The notes: generated by a model not told the origin, from the letters alone. A stretch of DNA of 64,000 nucleotides from Distichodus sexfasciatus (GCA_032718565.1 JAVGVS010000024.1:1806452-1870451), one strand, 5' to 3'; counted from the stretch's first letter, positions 38,051 to 51,265 are shown. Made by a program: numbers and translations.

Positions 38051-39928
38051 CCTATGACCCCTCGGGTCACTGGAAGAGAGAAACGGCACAGTGGAGGACA
38101 GCTAACCAGAAGTGTTGATGAAGACGACAAAAACCTTTGATGGTGTAGTTGTTAACAAGATCATATGGTGTCTCAGACGACGACGGAGGAATTCCTTCAA
38201 CGACTGACCACTGCACAACTAGAAATCTTTCTCTTACAGATGCTGGGTAGCTTGAATACGTTCATTTTCATGAAATATTCAATTCTATTACGTTCTTTAG
38301 TTCAAGTTTTAGGTTTTATGGTCCTGTAGTTCTCGTAGCTCTTTAACTTTAGTTAATCCCTTTGTTTTCTACAACTTATATATGTATTTATTAGCAACTG
38401 AGTTCTAAAATCTGTTTAATCACGAAATAAAAAATACAAAAACTGCATTTGTATTGTGCAAAAATGTGTGTTTTCTGCATATGTATGCATCCATACATCA
38501 TTCTATATACAAATGCTGAGCTTTTATTCATTCTTACACTTTAAAAGTGTGTATAAAAGATATTTTTTGTTGATTTGACAAAGCTGACTTAACTTGGCCA
38601 GACCTCAATCGTTTCAAGTAATAAATTTTAGTTAATATTCGAGAATAAACCTTTATATTTTACAGCTCAACCTGTGGAAAAACATGAATTTTCTGTAACA
38701 AACTTCAGGCCCTAAGTTTAACGGGAAGATTTTTTTTTTTAACAGAAGCAGCATTTTACCAACAAAAATCGCAAATAAATAATTATTAAGTTAAATCTTC
38801 ACATTATTAAGCTCTATTTTACAAGATATAAACAACAAAACCGCATTGATTTATTTAATTTTGGCGCTTACTAGTCAGTACCATTACGAGCGATGGAGTT
38901 AACACCCAAGTTACGTTGCTTGTTCAAACGCCAAATGCTCAGAAAGCGATAAACTCATAAATATCTCAACATATCTGCTAGACCTTTATAAGAATATTAC
39001 TGATGTGTGATGACCCCAAAACCACGCACTTTCCAGCAAAATAAAAACGAACCCCGTACTGTTAGTAGTTTGTCCGGATCCGAGGGGACGTGGTGTGTGG
39101 CGTCTTGTCGCCATCTTGTGGCCACTTGTGCTATTACGTCTGTTCATCTTAACGCCACTTGTCAACTGCAAAATTCCGAGTTAAAACTACAATTTTAGGT
39201 TTGTTTAAATACTCAGTGTCTTGGTTCTGGATGCTGAAAATCCCGCTTTTGAGTGACGATGACATTCATTTTACACGTCACAGTAAAGGAAGCATGTTTG
39301 GTTGATCATGGACTTAAACACTCACTGACTTTCTCTTAAAGTAAATGCATAAATATATTCAATAAACAGAAAGAAATACTTCAGTCAAACTTAAGAAACT
39401 ATTTATTTTGTTGAGTCACTCGATTTGATGTAATAATGCCCAGTATAAACGTAATAATACAAGAATAAACAATATAAAACATTTAACACTGACATTTATT
39501 TTTTTGTAACAGGTAACAATATAAAACATCTGTAAAAATAACATGCAGTTTGTTTAGACACTGGATTTGAAGAGAAAATGTTTGCAATAAAGGCTTTTGT
39601 CTGTATTCAAATAGTAATCTACTTTTGCAAAAATAAATACGCACCAAATGCAATCTTTGTGTAAAAAATTAGTATTTTAAAGAACTTTGAAACGATAAAA
39701 TGGTTTGCGTGCAATTTCTATTATTTTAACATTTTAAGACAACAGCTGTGCAAGAAGTGAAGATGTGAAGTCACTCGGAAGTTAACTGAAGTTCTTTTAT
39801 AACATTCAGCATTCTGAGATTATCAAATGAACACAAAGCTTTTGAATAATTCTTTAGAAATTTAAACTGTCCATAATGCTGCATTATGTAATAACAACGC
39901 AAACGTCTCTATTCCTCAGGTCAGCACT
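38051..39928. other. ccdc142 3' flank
   Basis: AT-rich sequence. Poly(A) signals on the minus strand (TTTATT read on the plus strand) lie near 39,495 and 39,405 and may end the ccdc142 transcript. No other gene seen. Confidence 0.4.
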
Positions 39929-42900
39929 TCAGGGTTCGGACTTGCTGAAGCAGGGCAGGCCGGGGATTTTCCAGCGGGAGCCGCTGTGGATGCGAAGGTC
40001 CAGCCATTCCTGTTGGGCCACAGCCAGGTACGACTCAGGTGGTGCTGTGGAGACCAGGTCTGGAGTGACGGAGTCTTCAGCTTGGGTCAGGACCTGGTGG
40101 CAGGCTGGCTGGACGTCCATAGTCTCCAGGCTGTTGAGGCTGCCAGCTGCCTGATCCACCACCTGGACCCTTTTTGGACCTAAGATAGTTTGGAACATGG
40201 TAACTCTCTCATATTGTACTCATGAAGGATGGAAACCTTACTGGGCATAAATGGTATGACTTCAATTAACAGAACGCTAACAAAACGTTCAACAAGAGCA
40301 TTTGTAATCAGAGCTGTTCTTGCAAGACTCATGCGTAGGCGTTAACTCACAGCAGCGTCTAAACGGATCCCATCCTCGAGACGACGTGTACGATTTCGCC
40401 ATGGGCTGCTGCAGCAGGCACACTATGGCGCTGTCCATTTGGTGGAAGACGCGTAACGAGAGGAGCCTGTGGTGGAGCTCCTCCGACAGCCTGTACTCCT
40501 CCGACCGGATCAAGTCTCGGATCAGGTCAAAGTCCTGCTTCAGCTGTAGGGCTCCCTGGATACTGACATGAGTCAATGTGTTGAGGTAAATCACTGAGGT
40601 TACAAACATATATTTTATTTTCAACTTTCTCTAAGGAGGGAAAGTGACACGTTCCCCAACCTGAACTTTATTTTCTGTTTGAGGATGTGCTCCATCCAGG
40701 CCTCTACGAAGGCGGTCATGGCCTCGGCCAGGGCTGGGATACGGGCCTCGTCGGGGAGAGGCTGCACTCCCTCCAACACCTGGCCGATCACACTTTGAGC
40801 AGCAGAAGCTGCATAATCGCTCGGGCTGCTGGGTAATTCTGGAAAAGAGAAAGCCAATCATAATTTTTGAGGTGTTATTTTATTAATAAATCATTTAGCA
40901 TAATACATATGGGTGTGTAATTATTACATTGCTTTAGGTAGGAAAACAGTATTTTAAGTCAAGTATTTCCTTAAGCAGAACAGCATAATCTCAATCATGT
41001 ATTCAGACATTTTTAAAGCATTATTTTCTGTTTAACAAAGACTCAGACACTGTATTAGATTTGCCTCGGTATCGGCAGATATCCAAATTTTATCGGACAT
41101 AAAAAAGATGGTAGCATGCCATCTTTAGTGGTGGCTTATAGGTAGATACTCAGTGACAAGCGGTCGGGAGTTCTCTGAGGGAGAGAATTTCTATTTCCAA
41201 ATTACAGGGACAGTCTCGTTGGAGCAACATGGGGTTAAGGGCCTTGCTTTAGATGCAGCATCATGCTGGTGCTTGGAGTCAGGATCAAACCTATACAGTA
41301 TAACATCCTGCTAACCTGTTTTGCAGTTGACTCTCCAGTGTTTGGCCGACGGCATTGTTTGTTCGAAAATCTCCACCGACATTTTCTTGCAGTCCATCGA
41401 AAAGATCCTTAGGACAAGCTCAGAGAAGGCCTAAAACATTGCAAAAACAAAAATAGCTATTTTGCAACCTCTAAAATGTATAAATCATTAAACAGGATTT
41501 AGACACGACTAAATCAGAGCTCACTTGTAGTTGAGAGACTGCCTGTTGTAGCTGAAGTCCATGCTGCACGATGAGAGGATGTTGGGTGCCTCCACCCGGA
41601 GCTTCGAGCTGCTGGGACAGACTCTCCACTGATGCTTTCAGAAACTGTCAAATGAAGCGATTAAAATGTGAGCACTCCTTTCATACTTAATGTATTCACT
41701 CAAACTCAACATCAATACAAAAAAAGGCTTTCGGTACCTTAAGGTCACCTTGTGTGACCAGAAGAAACTTCGAAAGAGACCAGGAGGCTAGAAACTGATA
41801 CGCCTTACTCATGACCCAAAACGTAGAGGACTGGACGGTGGCTACAGCCCTGTGCAACAATCCTAAGTGATGCAAACTGAGGCTAGTGCTGTATTTTACA
41901 CCTAGTAACCAAAGCATAAAGAAAACATAGTGTAATACAAGGTCTTCATTTACCGTCAACAAGTTAAAAACCATTCAAGTCAAAAAATGTAAGGTAGTTT
42001 TCCCAGGAATGTCTTATCACAGGTAAATATGGGCTGATCCTGAGTACCAGAGTTTGTGTCAGGAGCTTGTAGTAGATGGAGTGTGGAGAAGAGAGGAGGG
42101 AAGAGTTGGAGTGTGAGGTCCATGGTGACCGTCCTTGCGTTGGAGTTTTCCTGAGTGCCTCTGGGTAAGCAGTGATCCTTTAAGCCCAAACCCAGCGACT
42201 CACACATCACTGCAACACATAACGGCAACGTGGAAAATAGTCAGGGACGCACAATGGCGATCGTGGATGGAATGATATCGGAATCGGTTGATTTTTAAGT
42301 CATCTGTATCGAACCAGTGCTTAGACTTGCCCAATATTTTCAGCTGATATTTTATACACATTTATCGTACGCTGGAAAGGTAGCGCTTGTGCCAGGCATG
42401 TCCAAAGTACGAGGTGGGATTTTATACGGCCCACGCCTTGTGTCTTAAAATGTATGCTGATATTTTGTGGCAAAATTCTGAGCATGCAGTGGAACGTTCG
42501 CAAGCAAAATTTTCACGCTCAAATCTGCACATGGGTCCTGAGCCCTGTACTCCCACACTTAATAGTATGGTAGGTAAGTTGCTCATATCATACTTTTCTA
42601 TGTGGTTGTATGCATCTCAGGAAATAGCCGGGGTTAAAGCTTATCTGCTCTCTATGTACTAGGTAGTGCACATGGAGTGTCACATGCGCCCTATTTGATT
42701 TGGTGCACCACATAGGGTGGGAAGTGACCTTTTCTTAAAATGATGTGCACTACACTTGATGTGCTCCGCCCTGTATTAGAAATGTCAGAACTATTGTGTT
42801 ATTTTTGTGCCAAAATTCCTCATTTATCGGCATTGGCAGATATACAAATGAAAAGTATCGGATATCGGCATCGGCCAGTAATTACCTTATCGTGCATCCC

Positions 42901-45900
42901 TAGCAATAATAATAGCTATAAGAATAACTGGAACTCATTCAATAAATTGCAATAAGGTCTGTGTTGTACCTTCATCCCAACGCATGAAGGCAGCAGTAGA
43001 CAAAATGTGGCAGCAGAATTGATTCAGAACCTTCATGCATTCCGCTGGAATAAGCTCTGAAAAGAGGCAACAATGAATTAATCCATAACAGGTGCCGAAC
43101 CACAAATAAGTCATACTTTTAATGTATTTTTTCGTATTCAATGCACAACTTTAACTCACTTGCAAAAACTTACCCTCGTTACAAGCATGCCTTAGCCATT
43201 TGATCAAAAGAAACACCATCAGATAATTCCACTGGCTCACTCCACCCAACACGGTGTCTTGGGACTTGCAATAAAAATTCCTGATTGCCGCATTCCCGAA
43301 TTCCGCCCACAGCATGTCCCTGTATTGAGTGAAAAGCTCTACACACGCATCGGACTTACTCAAGTCCATGCGCTCAATAGCTTTATGCCTGCTAGAGCCC
43401 ATTTTGGGTCTGTTTAACAGCCTTTCTTCCCCCTCACTGGCCCTACAGGTCCTCTCTTTAGCTCCTACTATAGTGTCAATTCCACCTAAAGTACTTCTTT
43501 TGGGAATATGTGAAGCTAACAGGTCTGTTGAAGACACCAAGGCTTGAAAGAGAACCTCCAAATACTCCCGATCGCGACGGACAAACGCAGAGAAGGGCAA
43601 ATTGGAAGACCAAAAACTGTGAAGAGGCTTTCTAGGAGGCTGATCCAGGACAGTCTCAGCTGAACTCTCAGCTGGGGATACATCTTGAACCAGCGGATTG
43701 AATTCGGAACCTTCCCACTGTGTGCTGGTTTGCCCCGCAAGAGATACAAGGTCCGTTTGCTGGCACGTCCAGCTGTAAAGTTGCTCTGCCAAAATCTGCG
43801 CTCGTCTTTGGGCCAAAATCTTCATCAGTCTGATCACAGGAAACGGAGCAGGTAAGGCACTTTTCTTGGACAAACTGGAACGAAATAAAATCTGCGAACT
43901 CCACGCTGCAGCTCTTCTCTGGCTCCTTTGGTACGCCACAACACGGTTGTAGAGCTCCACTGCAGAGAGCAAATCCTCTAAGGCATCTCTGGGTACACGG
44001 CCAAGCTGAGCGGATGCTAAGGCTGAGAGAGCGGTGTGGATGCAATCTTCCGTCATCAGCAAAGCTTGAAGGCCCAGCAACCATAAAGCTCTCCTCATTG
44101 AGCTTAACATCTCCATACGTCCAAAAAGAACCGGCCGTAAAAAGGGGTCGGAACGTCCCCGGGCGCAAAGCAGGTCCCAGTGGCTTATGTGAAGCTGCAG
44201 TTCCTCACACATAGCTTTAAGGCCCAGATTCCAACTAGAGCTGGGCAGCTCTGAAGCTTGAGCCCCGTTGGTCGGTAAAAGGCGAGCTTTTTCCAGCACA
44301 TTTCTCAGCCGAGTCACAAAGCAGTTGACCACGCGACAACGCCGGCCGTACTCGTGGAGGAACAGGAGTTGCGCCCGTTGTTCTAAAAGGTGCTGGAGTT
44401 GTCCGTAGTGTTGTCCGAAAGCTGCCGTATGAGGGTGATGGTAGAATTCCACCTCACCTGAAGTGGAAAGTCCCGTAACGCACCCTCGCAGGCAGCCTCC
44501 CGGATCGCGGAGAACGTGGCATTGAGAAGTAAGGCTAAGTAGGTTTTGCTCCAAGCGCTGGAGGCGCACGGAGGAGCGGGAGGTGAGGTCCTGGCACGAG
44601 ACGAAATTGTCTTCGTTTTCGTAATCCCAGGGTCCGTCTTGACCTTTCTGCCTCAGGAGCCACTTGAGGTTTGGGTTAAAGCGGACCCGGAACAGGGCCT
44701 CTGCCTTCTGAAGGGACTTGGTGATGGGGCACTGAGGTCCTAAGAACATACAGAAAGCTACTTAATGAGTATGAATGACAAAAGTAATGAATCATTAAGA
44801 CCTAAGGCGTTAAGCATATCTGAAGGGCTAAAATGAATACTAACTTTTCTGAACATGGTCAATATCATTACAATTACAGCTATCAAAATAGATAAGGCAG
44901 TGATAAGAGGTTTCAATAATGTGTAATGTTAACATTATTAAAGTCAAAGTAAACTTTGTCATCTCAGCTACACACAAGTATACAGAGAGATGAGATGACG
45001 TAGATCTAGCTTCTACAGAGTACAACGAAGGCACGTATAAGATAGATATATACATAAACTATAAAATATAAAGTCTAAGCTGGAGGTACAAAATGAAAAT
45101 GTGCAATTTTAGTTACGTGAGGCAGTCAACAATATGTTCAAATATTGCAACAGCAGTTTAAGTGGAGAAAAAACTACAGTTACAATACTGGATTGTCTTT
45201 CTGCAAGAAATGTGCAGAAGACCTGCAGCAGTTTAATATGAATATTCTTCACAGACCATCTATTAAAAGAAATGAACATTATGGGCTGTTCTTGGAGTAA
45301 GCCTAGTCTTTGAGCAAGTTGTTGTATCAATAGAGATTCAAACTCAAAGCTAGTCTAGGACTAGGCTTAATCCTCAACTGGGAAATATCACCAATCTTGA
45401 TAATTATTTAAAACTTATTATGTCAATATTATAACACTATAGTTCTAGAGTATCCGTATAATACTGTATTAATCAGATAACAACCTAAAATATACCTTCA
45501 TTTTTCTCCTTAGGTTGGTACTCTTCAGGGCGTATTTCAGGACAACCAACTGATGTTCTCTGTGATCAAACAATTAAAGAGAAATCAACAAATGGAAACA
45601 AATTTACAGTTGTTTGTGTTTTTTTTTTTATATTTAACTAAGTTTGCATCTTATTGGGATTTTTCTGAATGCTTGAGTTTTTTTTTCTGATAAACGTCAA
45701 GGCATATACACATCAGATATTATACAATATATTTGCAAATTCGTACTACTACTATTACTACTAAAGAACAGAGAAGTTTGTTCTCGACACTCCAGACAGA
45801 GGAAAAACATAGCATAAATAAACCGAGGCACCAGGTTGAAAGCATGGTACGTCCTGAACTAAGTGCTTAATGGATTTTAACACCATGTTCTTCACTTTTG

Positions 45901-46337
45901 AAATCAAGGATTAGAATAAATAAGAAATAACCCGTTCATCATCCGTGGCTTGGAGCTCAGGGCCGCCATTTACTGTAGATTGATCTGCGCCGTCTACTGT
46001 AATATGGACAGAAAACAAGTTATAGTCAAGCTCTGATCCTAAATAAGTAACCGTCTCAAATGTGTCTCATTCAGTCAAATGAAACATTTTCACATAGAGG
46101 TTAAAATTAGAAGTGCGATATTACATTATTGTTGAGGGATTATTTATGGGTGGATAGTATTACATGAATAATAATGTATAAAGTGAACATATATCAATAT
46201 TATAATTACAATGTAATGCAATGTAATTCATAACGTTCACTTGTTCCCTCACCTGAAGCCTGTCGATGTGTTTGAGAACTCTTACTTTGCTCAACCCCAT
46301 TTTGTCCTTCTTGAGGACTTCCAGAGGTCTGAGCCAT
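39929..46337 (-). CDS. ccdc142: CCDC142-like protein, 12 coding exons
   Basis: Role: CCDC142 is a vertebrate protein of poorly known function. I assign it from overall resemblance of the frame and its C-terminus (WLDLRIHSGSRWKIPGLPCF), from memory only. Exons, in transcript order on the minus strand: 46337-46253, 45996-45932, 45559-45496, 44739-43174, 43056-42970, 42209-42048, 41862-41738, 41644-41525, 41429-41316, 40838-40661, 40562-40351, 40179-39929. All junctions are GT-AG and phases agree, except inside the ninth exon. There the frame shifts by one base near 41,400, between a start reading AFSELVLRIF and a continuation reading SMDCKKMSVEIFEQTMP. A one-base gap in the A run, or an internal acceptor at 41,407, would restore the frame. 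The product is about 1,009 residues if the gap is ignored. The fourth exon, 1,566 bases, encodes half the protein. The start is MAQTSGSPQEGQ, and no transmembrane segment is evident. A hAT-like element sits in intron 5. The gene identity is less certain than the exon structure. Confidence 0.72.
40868..41130. mobile_element. hAT-like family B fragment in ccdc142 intron
   Basis: An inverted partial copy of the repeat at 32,155. It shares ACATATGGGTGTGTAATTAT, TCAAGTATTTCCTTAAG and CGGTATCGGCAGATAT. Confidence 0.55.
41219..41322 (-). mobile_element. SINE family 2 fragment in a ccdc142 intron
   Basis: ATGGGGTTAAGGGCCTTGCT followed by a decayed tRNA-like head (GGATCAAACC). It sits just beside the exon at 41,316-41,429. 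Confidence 0.45.
42243..42901. mobile_element. hAT-like non-autonomous element, family A, in ccdc142 intron 5
   Basis: It starts AGGGACGCACAATGGCGAT and ends ACCTTATCGTGCATCCCT. It shares GTAGCGCTTGTGCC, TTTTATACGGCCCACGCCTT and GAACGTTCGCAAGC-type blocks with 13,654-14,152. Confidence 0.65.
44937..45075 (-). mobile_element. Inverted L2-like LINE 3' tail
   Basis: The minus strand reads GATGACAAAGTTTACTTTGA followed by CTTTAATAA, the same type of tail as at 790-976. It lies in intron 3 of ccdc142. Confidence 0.4.
45283..45392. mobile_element. Diverged TTAAGCCTAG-type MITE
   Basis: AGTAAGCCTAGTCTTTGAG is mirrored by CTAGGACTAGGCTTAATCC within about 110 bases. It is the same type as 29,542-29,667 and lies in ccdc142 intron 3. 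Confidence 0.5.
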
Positions 46338-47489
46338 CCTCCCTTCCAGCAGCTAGTTCAGTTCTTCCATTAGTTCTTTAACAATAAAACGAGAGATACT
46401 AATGTTTAATCTGTAATATCAATATATTACAAAGTTAAAATATGTGATCATCATATACAATAAACAACGGGATTTCAACAAACCGATTAACGCTTTCCGG
46501 TCTAGAAGTCTAGAAGAATAAGAATGTAAATTTACCACTAAATAAAATGAGAATATATTTTAAGGTTCTGACTGATTTTGTTTTGGTTACTAACCCTGAT
46601 TTTAAAATAAATAAATAAATAAATAAAACTAACTCGTTCAGTAGAATCAATACTGCGCCGTTATCCGAGCTCCTACCTTACGTCTTTACCTTCAGCATTT
46701 CTTCAAAATGTTCTCTAAAGACAAATTCAGTTGAAATACCTCAGAATTTAGCCCAGCCAGCTATGCTCCTAGTTACCAAAACTTTCCTGCTGCCATTTTC
46801 CCCCTCACCGAAGTAACCAGGATAGCCACAGCATAGCCCCTAGCCCCGACTAGCCGAGCTGCAGCAGCTTATGACGGGAAATCTGTGCCCCTGCATTCTA
46901 GCAAGTCGACGGTCAACAATTAAACACCACAACACTCGCCGGAGGTGCAGCTAAATAAACCCGTTATTAGGGAGATCTATGTTTAGCGCTAGAAGACACG
47001 GGATAACAAGCTGTAATCCCTCAAGAGTACAGACAGAAAACCTATGATATAAACGATGTTCCTGCTCCCTTAGTAGGGCGCTCGGTGTCAAAAGGGGAGT
47101 TCTTCGTATTCAGACCCCCGTGCACACTACCTAGGAAGAAGGGATCGGTTCGGAACGTGTATCTGCAGTGTCCTAGCATGAGCCCAACAAACCAATCAGG
47201 ATGTTGTTGCTCCGGTCGGGCGGAGCTTCAAAATGAGACTGGGGCGTTTGTCAAAAGAGTAATGATGTTATAAGTTTGCAAAAAACTAAATGAAATAAAA
47301 CAAATTCAAGACACACTGTACCCAACCATGTGTACTTATCCCATAACATGCTGTTTTTGTTTATAGTATAAATGCTTAGAAAACATGTTTATTCTTTTTT
47401 TAGGTTGTTTCTTTAATTGTAACAGTGAATCTGGATGCAGTTCACAATGAGTTATACAAGTGTAACCACAACAAATAATCTTGAAAATA
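46338..47489. promoter_or_regulatory. ccdc142 5' region and promoter
   Basis: A 5' untranslated exon may end near 46,683 (minus-strand donor GAC|GTAAGG). GC content rises toward 46,900 and a CCAATCAG box is at 47,192. The start site itself cannot be fixed. Confidence 0.35.
46606..46626 (+). repeat. (AAAT)n microsatellite
   Basis: Five AAAT units upstream of the ccdc142 start. Confidence 0.7.
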
Positions 47490-47660
47490 AATGTGTATAC
47501 AGCACACAGTGCACCACAACCAAATGTGACCTCTGCATTTGACCCATCTGTGAAGGAGCAGTGGGCAGCTGACACGGGCAGCAGTGCGTGGGGTACCTTT
47601 TTCCTGAGTACCTCAATGGTTTTCATGAGACCAGGATTGAAACCGGTCATGGGAAGAACA
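47490..47660 (-). mobile_element. SINE family 1 in the ccdc142-slbp interval
   Basis: It contains CACAGTGCACCACAACCAAA, GACCTCTGCATTTGACCC and a decayed head (ATTGAAACCGGTCATGGGAA). It lies beyond the slbp 3' end. Confidence 0.65.
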
Positions 47661-48229
47661 CTGGATTTTTGATACTGATCCATGATCTCTTCCAAAGAAA
47701 TGAGGGATGGCTCAAGACGTTTGCACAGTACTGTTATGTGTGTAACACAAGTTTAAATACAGTGATAAGGTCTTAAAAAGCACACTCAATTGTATGCAAA
47801 TGTTGTAATACACCAATCACATGTACAACAAGCTGGCCATAACAGCTTAATTTATTTATTTCAAAATGGTCCTCATAAAATACCTGAGTAAACATTCACA
47901 CAAGGAAATGAAAATAATGCAAACATATTTTACATGAGATAAAAACAAAAATCACACATTTAAAACAATGACAATACTTACAATTTAAACTTAGAACAAG
48001 CTGTTTTGGGTTGAACTGTCATTATGAAGAACTACAACAGAGCAGTGGATATTTTTTTTTCTAACTATGATATTTAAGAAAAAAAAGTTCTTCAAATTCA
48101 CTCAAAAAGCAGGAAGTGGAGTGAACATGTTTCAAAAAGGCACCCAATAATGTGAAACAAAATTGAACTGGTGACATTTTCAGTGCATTAGACAGTTCTC
48201 TCGTCAACAACAGCATTTCGGCTTTCTCC

Positions 48230-51143
48230 TCATGCCGTTTCAGTTTCTTCAATCTTCATCATCTTGCTTGGGGTTCCAGCGCATGAATCCTAAAATACAT
48301 ATAAAAGACATACTCGTAAATAAAGTTTACATTAAAATCATGCAGAATTCTAATATATTTGACATTTAACCAGATATATTCTAAGACCACAATTAAACAT
48401 GGGTCATGCAATAAGTCAAGTATAAATACATTTTCTAGCATTTCTATTAAAAGCAAGTCACCTCAGGAAAAGGAACATTGGCTTCAAGATCCACATCCAG
48501 ATCCATGATCTCTCCCAAGTCAATGTCACTTTAAAAGAGAAACAGAAAAGAACCTTATTATACTGATTTCAGAGCACAAACAGAAATGCATTTTGAAACA
48601 AAAGTTAATTACCTAAAACTATGATTAAATTCATATATTTCACAATGCAATTTATCAATTACTGTAATTCAACACAGCTCTATACTACATGTGCAAAAGC
48701 ACAAGTCTTTTCAAGGAGCGTCAACTGCCTAACTGCCTCAGAATAAGCAATTGCACTTAATTAAATACATCATAATGAGTCAAAATTATGAATTGCAGTG
48801 TAATAATTCACCACTGCTTTTATACGTCCCACCAAAACAGTGCAAATAAACTGTTACTTGGATAACAGAAGAAAATGTGTATAATCCAACAGACATAAAA
48901 ATACAATTACACAATGACATACACTGCTTCAAGGTCATTGTCCTCTTCAGTAGGGGGGTCCCATGCATGCAGTTTCACCTTCCAGAGTTTTATCTGCTGG
49001 TCCCAAGAGCGGCGACTGTACTTCTTAAATTTGTTAGGTGTCCTGGGATGAATTCCTGGCTGTCTCAAATGCCTAGAACAAGGAATTTAGAAAAACAATT
49101 AGTTTTTTTCCTCCCTCCTTATCTCTCTAACATACACAATTTTCAAGCACTAAAACAGTATACACACTCACTTGGGCACTTCTTTAATGTATCGGTCATA
49201 AGCTAGAGTGTTCTTTCCATAGTTTATCTGTTTTTGCCTCCTCATCAACACAGTTTCATCTGTCTCAAGATCCCCAGGTGCAGGTGAGTCCCTTGAATCC
49301 CTGGAGTCTGAACTGCAGATGGGGAAAAAAAAAAAAAAAAGAAGAGTTAATGCTGTGCCACCACATTCATTCTATTGGAGAAATGAGAATTTAGTCGAAT
49401 TACAAATTACACATTGCTGTAACAACACACCTTCCAGATGAGGTTTTTCTCTCTCTCTGAACAAATTCGCCAGCTAGTATCCGCCGTCTGTAACTGAAAG
49501 AAAAATAATTTACTCAATTAACACCTCTGACTGTTATGACCGGCCTTGGGAGTATTTAAATATCCACATTTAGGAAGGCCACTAACCGTTGCATGTCACG
49601 CCGGACATTCATGCGCATTTCATCAGCCTCCACCTCCTCCCCCCAGTCCCTTATTCTTGACACAGGTCCTTCACTCTCAGGGGTTGTAAAACTGTACGGG
49701 GGAGGAAAAAATAAAACTTGTACTATTTACTTTTACAGTTCCTTCTAAAAATATCTGAGCTCACATCATACATCATCTGAAAACCAGATTATTCTCTATA
49801 AACACAAAGCCTTTTGGCCATGCATATTAAAACAACATATTTTAATGTAGGAAAACACATACCAAAATAACCTCTTACCTTTCTGGTCTATTCGAACTCG
49901 ATCTGTGTTCTTTTCTGTCCGATCTACTTGGCGACTCGACTTCGTTATGAGGTCTTCGCACACTTCCATCAGCACCCCGCTTTCTGCTATTCGACCACCT
50001 TGAAGGCCCGTTGTTTCTGACAGAAAACAAACGAAATTATGAGTTGAGATGTTATAAAATCGACGTGATCATCAGGGAAAAAACAGCTAAACGTTAATGT
50101 TAGCTGTCTTGCCAAATCAATTTAGCAACCACTGAACACAAAGAAGCATCAACGTTGACTAAATGTATTTCTCCTAAATATCTGAATCTGCAGACTGGTT
50201 CAACGCCACATAGCAATAAAGGTGTTCTGCCCAAAACAAATAAACTAACCAGCTCCAAACTCATAAACAGATTGCATTTCGCGCCAGAGCGAAAAGTAAA
50301 GCAACACTTCGAGCTAAACGAGTAAACATCGGGTAACCGTTTCGTTTTCCTCTCTCCCCTCATAAAGGACAGAATTTAACTTTCAATTCTCGAACAATCC
50401 TCCTGTATATTGCGTCTGCACATATGAGGTTGTCGTTTAGCTTATTTGCTATCAATTCACTTTAAATAGCTGGATTACTTTAGAAATAATTGTTTGTCGA
50501 ATTGCAAACGCCCTGATGTCACTAGTATAGATAATTACAACATGCAAAAGCGAATCATTATTTTTAAACGGTGCACACAAAGCACAATGAAAACAATATA
50601 CAAAGGGAGTTAGCCAGGTTAGCTTATTTTGCATCGTTGTTAGCGGTTAAGTCGGCTGGGCTTGGATTTAAAAAAATAGCATGTTTTTAAAACAAAGCAT
50701 CTTAAAAATATATGTTTGAGACCATTTGGCTTGTGTCAAAAAGGATACAAGTGAAGTGAAATAATCTGCAAAATGATCTTATTTGAAGTGCTACAATGCT
50801 AGTTGGCTAATAAAACCGCGGTTTGGAGAAACTCGCGGGAGTTATGCTTTTCACGTCCTGATACTCACAAAGACATACTAGTTAGTGGGCGAAAATAGTA
50901 CGGCAGCTATGATGTGGTGCTGTTCTGACATACTACCTAGCACGGAACTAAGCGATTTGGGACACATCCCTAGCCAAAAGAGTGGCGCGTCTTGAGCAGA
51001 GACCCTTGTTAAAAAACATAAAAGGAAGCAAAAGTTTCTCTGTTTGGGGGGGCGGAATCGGTTTCTCGTAAATGTAGCGAGGTTTACCTGTTCTCGTCAG
51101 CCTTGTAGTCGCCGTCACGTCTGGTTGTATGATGGTATGACAT
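48230..51143 (-). CDS. slbp: Histone RNA hairpin-binding protein (SLBP), 8 coding exons
   Basis: SLBP binds the 3' stem-loop of replication-dependent histone mRNAs and directs their processing, export and translation in S phase. Exons on the minus strand: 51143-51088, 50016-49879, 49691-49587, 49487-49431, 49312-49172, 49072-48923, 48528-48462, 48289-48230. They sum to 774 bases, giving 257 residues, close to the 270 of human SLBP. Motifs: RWSNSRKRGADG (near residue 25) matches the human RWSLGRKRRADG region. SFTTPE (about 65-70) is the S-phase degron with its phosphorylatable threonines. The RNA-binding domain (about 128-200) contains LMRRQKQINYGKNT, AYDRYIKEVP and TPNKFKKYSRRSWDQQ, including the TPNK phosphorylation site, and ends in KLHAWDPP. 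The degron argues for the somatic type rather than an oocyte paralogue. The extreme C-terminus is less sure: the last exon fits only in the phase giving GTPSKMMKIEETETA. A likely poly(A) signal lies near 47,858. Confidence 0.93.
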
Positions 51144-51230
51144 GGTGTTTTTCGCAGAGCTCCGTCTGGATGAACAGCTTCTCGAGTTTTGATAAACCGC
51201 GCCACTGTTCCGCGATGACCAGCAACAACT

Positions 51231-51265
51231 AGGTCACGTGATTCCCGCGTGGGATTCTGGGAACG
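51231..51265. promoter_or_regulatory. Likely slbp core promoter elements (CACGTG and TTCTGGGAA-type site)
   Basis: About 90-120 bases upstream of the slbp start codon are a CACGTG E-box and GGGATTCTGGGAAC. The reverse complement of the latter, TTCCCAGAATCCC, resembles the ZNF143/SBS core found in many housekeeping promoters. This is a motif match by eye only. Confidence 0.3.

Noticed and set aside
43668..44168. 166-codon frame overlapping the large ccdc142 exon
   Set aside because: Same strand, different frame; it is a shadow of the 522-codon exon, which has consistent splice phases.
47336..47695. 119-codon minus-strand frame between ccdc142 and slbp
   Set aside because: Runs through an inverted SINE; the apparent protein is SINE sequence.
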